Below are positions 1 through 64,000 of a stretch of DNA of 64,000 nucleotides, piece after piece. The notes beneath the pieces were generated by a model. It saw only the letters and a list, made by a program, of their open reading frames with translations, made no database searches and was not told where the DNA came from. Source of the stretch: Rostratula benghalensis (lineage: Eukaryota > Chordata > Aves > Charadriiformes > Rostratulidae); assembly GCA_013399305.1 (NCBI GenBank), contig VXAI01000013.1:8029159-8093158 (forward strand), in the 5' to 3' direction. The position numbers and the translations under genes are program-made. Every line of letters begins with the position of its first letter. The stretch's first letter is position 1.

Positions 1-1800
1 TTAGTGAGTAAAAAACCCATTAGGATTTGTATTTCATTTATCTGCTCTGACCTTTTCTTGTGATACAGTGTTATGGCTGAATTCCAGAAATGAAATTTCT
101 GAAGGGAGAATTTCATTTTTAGGTTTAAAATTACTTTGATGCCAGCTTGCAGTTGCTCACCCGTAGTATTTCTGACACTGTAATAAAGGTTGCACCATAC
201 TTTTCCTCTTTGGTTAGTTACATAAGGCATTTAAATCCATTCTTCCTAATAGAATTTAACACCAGAGACAGAAAATCAGCAATATGCAAAGCCTGAGCAA
301 CCCAATGGTAGAGTGTACTGTTTTCCTTGCTTTTTAGAGATCTTTAATAGCGTTGGATATATTAAAAATCATCTTTTATATTGGCAAATTATTGGAAGTG
401 GTTAATAGTGCCCTAAAAAAATGTTTGTGTGAAATCAAGAGGAAAATTTCTGTGGGGTGAGGATATTCCTCCATATTTTTTTAGTCTCTTGCCTTTTGTA
501 TGGGGTTATCTGTTATGCAATTTTTATGATCACGGGCCACGTCCACTGTTAATGTCCCTGCTGGGGGAAGGCTGCCAGTTTAAGTCAGCTGAAGATCTGC
601 TGCAGGGTGTACCTGCTGTAAACAAAGTTACCAGGATGAAAAACTGAGCATGGGAAGCTTGTGATTCTGTTGAGCCTTTCAAAAATGCAATATATAGCGT
701 CCCTTAGAAATCATGAGAAGCAATCAGAGGAATGTGTTACAAATCTGGTATTTACGTTCAGGCCATCATTTGGCTGTGTGTGATGCTGGTTGAGATTAAA
801 GACCCTGATATTAATAGCAGACTGCAGTAAAACGTTGATTTTTTTATTGACTTTTCAGAGAAATCCTGAAAATGAAACCCTGGAAAATAAATTAGATGTA
901 AATAAAGAGAATAATAAATGCCAGACCTTTTAGCTGGGTTTTGTTAAGAAGTAAATGTCTCTGGACAAGATGTGTTTTGTTGTTGGTTTTCTTGATATTT
1001 TGAAATTACAGGAGCATACAAATGCTACTTTGAATTAGCTGAGACTTTGTGCATTAAAATATTTCTGAGTGAGTTAAGTGTAAAAGGTTCCCCTGAGATA
1101 AGCTGCTGGGGAAATGAGCTCCTGGTGTTGTCTGGCTTACGAGGGGCACAGGACAGCACGTGTTGCAGGGATTGTGGGGCACCTGCTTAAAATGCACTTC
1201 ACAGAAGTGAACTTGTGGATTCAGCAAGAGACATCTAATGTGACTAGAAGGACATGCATGGGAGAAGAGTGGGGCTGTCCCCTGCTGTCTCAGAAGATCC
1301 CTGGGGACTACAATGCTGCCTTCTCTCTCCAGGTGTTACAGGTACAAAGCACCTCACAGAGGTGAAATGCCTGATGGATGACTGTGAGGAACACGGCTTC
1401 AGGTGCTTCAAGTTCTTGTGAATCATGACTGGTTAGGGAGCTTGGATACTGCATGCAGGCAACTTGGCATCCTTGTTGGGCCAAGCATGCTGCTAGTCTT
1501 CACGATGCTTGGATTCTGAGCTTCAAATGTTATCCCCAACATAAATGCATGAAGAGACTTTCTAACCCAAGGGGCCATGCCATGATTGCTTGTGACAGAA
1601 TATTCTGCTCTTTACTGAGGTGTCTGTTAATGGGTAGGAGGCTGATGAACTGTGTGTTTGATTTACAGGGGTATTCTCCATATTTTGATGTTTCTGAGTC
1701 ATTCCCTTGCTCAGTCCCACAGGTTGCTTTTCCTGTGTTAGTCAGAAAAGGCATACAGACTTTTATCAGTTTAATAGTCAAGTGTTAACAGTAAATTCAG
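1..1800. other. Intergenic DNA downstream of MET
   Basis: No exon, RNA gene or recognised repeat was seen. The open frames here are short and lack codon structure or neighbours. In other amniotes CAPZA2 lies next in this direction, but none of its exons was recognised. Confidence 0.5.
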
Positions 1801-1844
1801 AATTTGGAGTGTAAAGTATCACAACAATTCATTTTAATAACATG

Positions 1845-1850
1845 TTTATT
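1845..1850 (-). promoter_or_regulatory. Candidate distal polyadenylation signal AATAAA
   Basis: AATAAA on the minus strand is followed about 20-30 bases downstream by a GT-rich stretch (TTGTTGTGATAC), as in a normal cleavage site. It would end the MET transcript near 1820-1830. Confidence 0.5.
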
Positions 1851-1973
1851 AGGTCATAACAACAGCTATAAACATAAGTACCATTCAGCTCTTTTGCAGA
1901 TATATGAACTTACTAACATCAAATCTTTACCAGAATCACGTATTCTTACAGGTGTCCCAGACACAACATTAAC

Positions 1974-1979
1974 TTTATT
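1974..1979 (-). promoter_or_regulatory. Candidate polyadenylation signal AATAAA
   Basis: AATAAA on the minus strand is followed by GTTAATGTTGTGTCTGGG, a GT-rich element close behind it. It is an alternative to the signal at 1845-1850 as the main MET poly(A) site. Confidence 0.45.
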
Positions 1980-4013
1980 AAGCAAAAGTTCATAAATAGT
2001 AAAAATGTCCTCTGTTTCACATTGCAGCGTTCCTCAAGCATGTATGTACAAGTTTGGAGTATCTTCTCCAAATCTGTGTGTCATTAACTTCCTTAGCTGT
2101 TTTAACAACCAGAGAGATGATTTTTTTAAATTTTTTTTTTTGCCTGCAGCAAAGCCTTTTGTCCTTGAGCAATCTACAATTAGTATTGCTCTCAGCAGAC
2201 ATGAAAGTTCGTTTCTGAAATGAAAGTGGTGATGAAACACAATACAATATTATCTGCTCGTAGTTTGCCTACACGCTCTGCCCTCATTATAAATCTTTCA
2301 GTTATAACACTGTCTCCCAAGAACAATATATCTCCCTTATATCAGCTCTTTATCTGCACTACCTCTTTGAAGATCTTAAAATGGTTGGCTTGCAGCAACG
2401 GAGATATTTTAACCAGGGTGGAGTGTGTTTACAGTCAGTTCTTTTCTTTTCCTTTTTAATATTTACACAGTATTTTTTGCAAGGTTGCTACAGTTTATGA
2501 ATCATGTAAGTTGACATACATTTTCTGAAATGTTCACAGTGCAGTATTTTGTGGCCTAACCAAACTTTGTAAATGTCATTAAAAATAAACTTTTTTTTTT
2601 AATATAATATAAAAATAGAATACTTTATGTGTTTACACCAACAAACCCAGTTCTATCCTATACTAAACGAGCTATACAGTAGTATGCACAGAATTCCACA
2701 GGAACAGAAATGACATGTGATGCTTGCCCTAAAGCTATAGTACTCTTCCCTAACGGACACAGGATTTATTTACTATCTCTTCCCAAAATTGGTCGTAATT
2801 TAGAAATAAAAGTAGGTAACACGATTCACTGGGTTGTGCAATCCAAGAAGGGGGTGGGGGGGAAGGGAGGAGCTAAAGCTCTTTCTTCTTTTGATGGGCC
2901 TTCTAGTTCTTTAGGGCTGGCAGGAGGAAGTTATTGATGTTCCTGCTACGTCACGGTCTTTTTTTTAGGTCGGGGCTGGCTGGGACCTAAAGCACTCCTT
3001 GCTCCTTACTCACCTTTGGTGGCAGCTCCACCTGAGGGGAGGTGGCAGAGCTTTGGCTCCTCACTTTGTGACTCACCAGAAGGCAGCTCTCTAAGGCTGC
3101 CAGCCAGCCTGGACTCTCTCCTCTTCCTTGCTGGAATAATGCAGCCCTACAGCCCAGGGATTAGCCTGGCATTTCATGTGGATGCCTTCACGTGCTCATT
3201 CTCAGAGAGTGGTTCATTCTTTATTGAATGAAAGGGAGGCTTTGCATTTTTCAGCAAGAGATCTCCTTGATATTGGCTCTGTTACTCAAAGAAGTGGTTG
3301 AAAGTTGGAATCAAGTTGGCACTAGAAATGCTTTAAGCTAGATGATTTTCCCTTTGTTTTATGTACCGTCTGACGACACCAGAGGACTGGCAAGGCTGAT
3401 ATATTTATTTTACCACACACCATCTTTTTGATGTTGATTTCTGTTAAGCCATTTACCATGAGGCTGGCTCTCTTGGCTATTTTCTAAGAAGCCTCGTTGA
3501 TGTAGTGCAAAAATCCAAAGTTTGGACTGTGCGGGAGGAAAATAGGTTTTCAACTCTTGTAACTCTCCTTGTTTGTCTCAGCCTTTTGTGTGAAAACCAT
3601 TTCTGCACTGCTTATTATCCTAAAGTACATGCAACAGTAGCAGTCCTTCCAGCCGTACTGATTGGTATTCTGCTTTCTCCTTCGTGGCATTAATGATGGA
3701 TCTTTGTTCTTGGGTCTGAGCACACATTAATGAGAGCTAGTGGGAACCAGCTCTGGATGGTAGCACACAACGTTTCCATTTGGTAAATTGATGCAGTTGT
3801 CCAAATACTCGGAAATTACTGTGATGGTTTATAGAATCCCATAGCCTTAAACAATACGATATCACATCCTTGTACTAGTGCAACTTGGGCAACAACATAA
3901 ACATGTGCAACAGTGTCCTCACAAAGACCGGGCAGTAAAAACTAGTGGACAAAATGTTTTGCTTTTTGTTCATATAACTAAGAATGGATTTTCCTCTATT
4001 TCAGACATACCCG

Positions 4014-57541
<53,528 letters not shown>

Positions 57542-60500
57542 CTGTTAGAAAATGAAGTACAGATGAGTACTGTCTTTACGAGTAGGAATAGATCTTTGTC
57601 AGAGTGAAGTCATTTAGCACAAATGCATTTGACCAAAAGTATTTTAAAATGTTTCAAACTTAATTGCTTCATCAGTTACCAGGCTCCACGAGGAAGGCAA
57701 CGACTTCTTAATGTTACGGGAATGTTTCTTTTAACTATTCTTTTTTTTTATCCTGTCTGTTAGGAATAAGGCATAGGGTCTTTATTTAACCAGATAATAT
57801 TTGTATAAGCACATATATCAAGTTATCCTTTCTATTAGTGACTTCTGTAATGCTGCTTCTCCAAGGATCTCACAATTCCTTGACTGCAGAGCCTGCCCAG
57901 CAACACACCTGTTTCTAAAACAGTGATTGATAGAAAATGACTGTGTAAATATGTTGCAATTTTTAACTTTTTTTTTTGGCATTAAAATAACAATTTCCTG
58001 TATTCTTCTCTTTCTATTTTCTTTTCAAGACCTTTTTCAGTGATAAGACAGAAAAGGGGAGAAAAAGATGGAGAAAGAGAAAAGGGAGATAAGCCAGGAA
58101 AAATATGTTTCTGATTGTGCCTAAAAATGAAACTATGGGGAAGCCAGCTTTTTATAATTACTCAGGCTATTGTATTGATCATCTATGGCTCGTGCACTAT
58201 TTTGTTCAATCTCTATATGTCTTCAGTGTGCTATAATAGTTGCTGCATTTGCAGGATTTTTCTCTCTCAGTTTGGGAATAGAGATAACATGTTTTTAATT
58301 TCATTGGAAAAATTCTTGAACAATACACTTTAAGCTACCTCCAGAAAAGAATATAACCTGCTGTCCTGACAATTCAATAGTAATCTATTAACTGATAATG
58401 CCATTACTATTGATACTACATCATCTGTTTTGGTGAGATCATACAGATAATAACCAGGAACCCCCTAAAGAATCTCTAACCAATTTAAATTTGGAAGTCA
58501 TCTAGCAAGTTCCCACTGTGACATACTTTATGAATAAACATGTAGGGAGATGATAAAGGGTTTTATGGTTGTTCCCTCTGTTAAAATCAATAGAGAGCTT
58601 AATTTTTCCTGATTTTTTTATTGATTCATTGTTGTTACAATTATGGTTGATTTTTTTTTTAAAGCTTGAATGAAACCTTTTCAAGATAGTCAGAGTCTTT
58701 CCACTAAATTCAATAGATCAGGATCATGGCCTTAAAAACCAAGTAGGAGTAAAAATTTATTTTCTTATTTTCTTGATTCAGATGGGTTTCCTTCTACTAC
58801 CTGTATCTAAAGCACTACGAGAAAGCAAGCAATGAAGCAAGAATTTCTTGCTGGCGTAACTCTGGTGAAACCTGGAATAAAAAATAAAGCATTGAAAGTG
58901 CTACTAGCAAAATGTTCAATCTAATAGCTTAGTCCTTTGTGGTTGAATTGAACAAGGCAACAGCACTGACAGGAGAAGTTTTCTGGGATCCCTAGGAGTT
59001 GCAACCAGCTGTGCTGACAGTTTTTCTTGGGGCACGCTGTCAATTTACTGTATCATTTAGGTAAAAACCTGTGTAAGACCAAACAAGAGCAACCAAAATC
59101 TCTGCGCACTGCTTAATGATACAGATAGAAGTCTTCCAGATTAGATCTGATGCAGCAGTGACTTAATAGTTTGGTTATCCACATGCTAAAGTGGTTGCTG
59201 TATTAGTTTGGGTATTAACTGTTGAAGTATAGTGTGCTCTGCTCAGCAGGAACTGAACTAATATTTTGCACTATGCACACTGAACATTCCTTGTACACAC
59301 TTTAAATATTTTTGACTGATCAACAAGGGACAAACTTAGCTCTTCTTTGCTTTGGCCACCAAACAAGCTAAAAGCTTCATACTTCTACACTCATATCCTG
59401 TCCATTTTAAAAGTATTTCTGAAACATCTGTGCAAAGATTACTCGTACAATGAGTATGAATAGTTGAAGTACAGAGAGATAGACAGTTTTCATGCTTTTT
59501 GGAATAAGGCAGGTTTCTGAATTTACCCTCCCCCAACTTAGGATCCCTGCTCTTTGCTGTAACTCCTATTTTTCCATAAGCAAATGACTTTGTGGATGTT
59601 TCTGTAGTAACCTTAAAAAAGCACCTCCCCCTGTGTAGTCATTTTAACACAATTTGAACATCCTGACACGCCTCATGAAACCCTGTTGAAGCTCTTTATA
59701 CCAAGTGGCTAGATTTTCTTGCTTGCCCCAACACATTGCCCAGCTTCCCCAAAGTCAGCCCAGCCACACAGTCAGCTCAGCCTTCCTCAGAGATGTTGTA
59801 ATATTGGGTGTCTGCCCAAGAACCTGCAGCCTGCTCCACATATGGCTCTCTTACAAAACCTGGTGCTTCATGGCTTAACCATAATGTAAGGTTAGCTGTT
59901 TAAGAAATAGGAAAGCTTTGATCTTTGAGTAGAAATTCAGAGATTAAAAGGCTACTTAGAAAACTCAAGGAAGATTGATAACATGGAAAACTTCAGCAAA
60001 GAAGCTGCTTTAAATTAACTCTTTGAAGCCTGACTCCCTCCCTCCCTCCCTCTCTCAGTGTACTCATGAGTATCCATTTGGCTGTCAATGTGGAAAAATA
60101 ACTGATGTCAGATGATGCACTCTGGATATTATGCCAAGTTCCAGTGACAAATCAGACAACTATTGAAACGGACAATTAGAGAGCGGGTAAGTGCTTGGGT
60201 TGGGCTTCTCCTGTAGGACCAGAGGTGCCAATTGTGAGCGTGTGACTCATAGCAAGGGCTTTGTGAAGCTGGTGTAGGTGTGCCACTGGAATGCAACGAG
60301 GTGTGGGCAAGTCCTGCCTTTTGGCCAGGTCCAGCAGGATAGCAGATAACCAACACTATCTTATTTGTTCACAAGGGATGTTGCACTGTTTCGGAATTTA
60401 GCCTGGACTCGGTCCACAGAAGATGAATGTGCCAAAAACATTTCTAAACATCATTGAGCTGGACTATGAGGAGCTGTCGCTGTTTGGCAGTGAACTGATG

Positions 60501-63500
60501 ATTGATACATCATATTCAGTGAGCATAAAAATAATATGTCGGACAGAGAGTTGCACATTTGAAGCCAGAAGTGCAAAGTGGGGAGGAGATTTTAAAGCCC
60601 CAAATGACAATATCAAAAAAATACTCGGTTAGGTCAGTGTCAGAATAGAAATGAATGCAGAATCTAGTTTCTAAGTCTAGTTTCTAGTTTCTAGCTAGAC
60701 TCAGGGGAAAAAAAAAATCAGATCAGAATTTTACACAAAGACTTTTGGAGAGCTTTTCTATTATTTTCAGTAACTGCACTTTGGAGAAACACTCCTCCAG
60801 GCTGGTCCTTCTAGAGCTGGCCAAAACCTGTTCATCTTGGCTAAGTGCAGTGCTCAATTAGAAAGAGATATTGTGTGTAATGTCTTGATATTACGTTTAA
60901 TGTCTTGAATAAACTAGAAATTAATGACTTAATAACTGCAGAACATCTAACACTGTCTTGTAAGCAATTTGGAGGAAATCACTAAAATTAAAATTTAATT
61001 TGACAAATTGGAGAAATGGCCTGAAAGTAACTACGTAAAATTTCCTAGTGCCAGTTGTAAAATACTAGGGTTACGAAGGAGAACTCAAGTAAAAGTAGTA
61101 ATAAGCAGGAGTCTTATTTCCTACTGGTTTGTTTATGTGACTTTCAACTTGATGGCTGTCAGGAATCAAATTCCTAAGTATCAACTTTTGTTTTCTGCCG
61201 TGTATCCCGGGAGTCTCCCTCAAAAGAAGTGGTCATCCAGAAGTGCTGAAAAAGTTTATCATTTGAGCATTTCTATGGCATAACTTGGAGCAGGGGCAAA
61301 TGAGCTACTCCTAAATGAGCTGGATCCTGGTATCTGCAAATGGCAAAAATCCTTTTTCAGAGAAACTGCTGGAGAGTGAATGAATAGATGATTCTACATA
61401 AATTGATTCCTAAGCTGATTAAAACCAGAGAGGGTGTATGAGCTGCATACCTCTGCTGTTGTGGAGGTCAGTGAATTAAGATGAATAATAAAACTACAGT
61501 TTGCAGGAGTGTGTCCTACTGGAACCAAGCACATAATAGTGAAGAAATTATGTGAACAGCAGACTCTGAACAGGAAGAGTAACTGTGAGGAACACAAAAG
61601 AACCTTATCAGATTTTCCACTCTAAATTTTCCTGTGCATTTTTAGCCAACACAGTTCTACTGTTCTGTAACACATTTAAATTTTCTGGGTAGTCTGCAGT
61701 ATTTCTCTTCAGCTAAGAAGTGCATTTGATCACTGCTGCTCTCTGTGTGAAATACAAGAAGGGAAATTCTGACCCCAGTATCTCAGTGAAGCCAGGGTGG
61801 TACCTGAAGAGGATGAGTGACCAGCATGATTCTGGAGGTCTATTAGAAGGCTCGAGTTAGAACTTGTATTGTCTGTTTCTCAGTCTCATATAAATAAAAA
61901 TGAGGGACATAATTCATTGTTATTATGAGAGACCAAATTTATTTGGCCTGTCTATCATTGTTATCTTTGAAACGAATTACTCCTTAAATTTCATAAATCT
62001 CATAAATCTTCCCAGATGCCATATACCAGTTTTTTTTAATGCTGGACTCAGTTAGAGATGACTATTAAGATCCCTGTACTTACAGCTCTTTGACAAAATG
62101 GGGAGAGGAGAAAAATAAGCAGGGCAAATTTTCTGGCTTCTGGCACGTTTACAGACTCTGTTCACTTCATGCCTTCTTCTGTCAGTTCCCTTGGCAAAGA
62201 GACTATCTCCCTCCTCCTTTCACACACGGTTTATGCCATAGCTGGTCAGAGTGAAAAAAAGTGTAATGGAGAAGAGAGGGAATATATAAATAGCATTCTG
62301 CTATGCTATCTCAAAGAAATATTTTTCCTCTGCAATTTGCAAGACAGAAAGTTTGTGAAATGGACAAGATTTTACTACAAGCCATTCTAAAAAATCATAG
62401 TCACATTTACTGTTTTCACTATACACAATTGTGACAGGGTCTCTGAATTCTTTACGATTATGTGCACATTCAATGATGATACATGGAAAAAATATGGACG
62501 CGTTTATTTTTTGGAAGTAATTGACCAGAAAAGAATTTCTTCTGAACGAACTCCAGCGCAGTACAACACACAGAAGAGAAGCCAGCCAGAACTGAGGAAC
62601 ATGAGAAACAGAAATTCTTTGGATGTAGCATGTTGGCTTTTGCCAACATGATCAACTGCAAATCCACAGCAAGACTCCTCACCCACTGGTTCACTGTCAC
62701 TCCAGTGTGAGATCCCAAAACTTGCTGCTGCACCTGCAGGTGAAGCACCTGTGGGTAAGTAAATCGGATTGGCCATACATCAGTACTAGTCACAGGTACT
62801 GCTCAATACCAGGTCAAAGGCACATGAATAGCGTTCCCTCATGGCATCAAGATTGCATTGCATGCATATCCTCCCATTTAACTTCCTTTATCAAATATTA
62901 TCGATGAAGGGATTGGGTCTTTCGTGCTGAACTACTGTACGTAGTCGTGTTGACAGGGTTAGTAAGTCCTCAGAAAGAGGTATTCCAAATGGATGAGTCA
63001 GCTATTATTTGCCATAGAGATTACAGAGAAGCTAGACTAGAGCAATCTGTTGGAGATGCTCAGTGCACACTCCATCTGCTGCTCTCACAGCACAGAAAGG
63101 CAGGTAATTTCCACCTTAACATGGCTGTAATAGGTACTAGGTATGCTGAATTTCTCTTTCTTCTTCAAGCCCTAGTTTGTCAAACAACTAGTTCTTCCCA
63201 AGAACTCCATGTTCCTGAGAGGTGGAACAGAAATCACTCAGAAGTCACCTCACAAAAGTATTTGAAAATACAGTATTCAAAATGCTGTGTCCTTTTTAAA
63301 ACAGATTTCTGCGCACTAGCACCAGACACCGCTGCCAATCACTTCTTGAAATCCTAAGAAAGGGAAAAACAGAATAATAAATGGAGCAGCTCATTTTGCC
63401 AGTGTACGCAAACAGATGTGCTAAATAATTCCCTTAGAAGCAGATCCACTGTGCTCCTGGTTTCCTCTTGACCAGTGAGCGACACATCGATGGTACAGTT

Positions 63501-64000
63501 GTCATGAATTCAGTCCAGTGTTCATGGAGAACCAAACACAGCTGGGGCACAGGACTAGGTTCTCCTGCTTCTAAGAACTTCTGCTGAGGCACTGAAGCTT
63601 TACTCTAAAAGGTAAAAGAGTTTCTTCCTCTGTTTGTTTTAAACAAAGAATCGTTTCCCTCTTCTTCCTTCCTCCTCTTCCCAATATTACTCATGTATTT
63701 GAAAGCAATTCAAGGAGGTTTGGTTTTTTTTTTTTTTTAATAAAATACAGGAGAAGTATAGTCCCTTTTTGAGAATAAACTTTTCAAATTTCAACTGCAA
63801 AGTAGGAGACTTGAAGAAAAAACAACTGGAAACAGTCCTTTCAGATGGAAACAATACCCAGTGGCTACTACTATGTGCTGCTAATGCCTGGAGAAGGTCT
63901 GAGTTACACCGGAAACCAGCCCTTCAAAATACTACTGGTTGCAAAATAAGGAACAATTTAGAGGGAATTACTGAAGTACTAATTACCTTTAAGCTACACT
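57542..64000 (-). other. MET: MET intron 2, incomplete
   Basis: From the acceptor of exon 3 to the window end no exon was found. Exon 2 of MET is a single open block of about 1.2 kb and nothing of that kind is present on the minus strand, so it must lie beyond 64000. The stretch holds a (CCCT)n repeat at about 60035-60056, a short TCTAGTTT-type tandem repeat at about 60663-60695 and a T run near 63725-63738. Confidence 0.8.
60035..60056. repeat. (CCCT)n simple repeat
   Basis: About four CCCT units are followed by CTCTC. Confidence 0.9.

Larger units (their letters stand above)
1820..4013 (-). other. MET: MET 3' untranslated region (extent inferred)
   Basis: The stretch follows the stop codon on the minus strand and holds no coding sequence. 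The far limit is inferred from two AATAAA signals near 1850 and 1979, which give a UTR of about 2.0-2.2 kb, similar to the human one. The distal part, about 1850-2640, is very AT-rich. Earlier AATAAA copies on the minus strand at 3404-3409, 3220-3225 and 2765-2770 could give shorter forms. Confidence 0.55.

Noticed and set aside
1..1800. Possible exons of the neighbour CAPZA2
   Set aside because: Expected in this direction from gene order in other amniotes, but no matching sequence was recognised; it probably starts further away.
62470..63357. 107-codon minus and 136-codon plus frames near the window end
   Set aside because: Considered as MET exon 2 or a new gene; neither resembles the Sema domain or any family I know, and lengths are within chance.

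Overview
The window is a piece of a bird genome. It carries most of one gene on the minus strand, the hepatocyte growth factor receptor tyrosine kinase MET. Bird origin is inferred from several CR1 LINE fragments, some ending in the typical CR1 3' end (imperfect ATTCTATGATTCTATGA-type copies), from short introns compared with mammals, and from a protein close to but distinct from mammalian MET. I cannot name the species.

Nineteen coding exons were read by hand with their splice sites. They match human MET exons 3 to 21 in order. Positions 57350-57541 (exon 3) down to 4014-4224 (exon 21) join into one open frame of 2949 bases: 982 residues plus a stop. All 18 introns lying wholly in the window have GT and AG ends. 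Every exon length equals my recollection of the human one except exon 9 (one codon longer) and exon 21 (stop about nine codons early). Exon 1 and the large exon 2 (start codon, signal peptide, most of the Sema domain) are not here and should lie beyond 64000. The 3' UTR runs from 4013 to about 1820-1960, where two AATAAA signals lie on the minus strand. Positions 1 to about 1800 are intergenic, with nothing recognised.

Layout on the minus strand: end of Sema (exons 3-4), PSI cysteine module (exon 5), IPT/TIG repeats (exons 6-12), transmembrane helix (exon 13), juxtamembrane regulatory cassette (exon 14), start of the cytoplasmic kinase part (exon 15), kinase domain (exons 15-21) and the two-tyrosine docking tail (exon 21). 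All catalytic motifs are intact, so this looks like a working gene.

The introns hold CR1 remnants on both strands (about 6240-6545, 21640-22621, 24867-25030, 29990-30430, 48190-49180, 53735-53935), palindromic MITE-like relics, simple repeats and a few CpG-dense patches. I found no second convincing gene, no RNA gene, no CRISPR array and no recognisable retrovirus. The most notable points are a very poor 5' splice site after exon 13, a shortened C-terminus, CpG-dense patches at 9010-9270 and 40850-41260, and a 27-base inverted repeat in intron 4. I see no sign of a new biological system.
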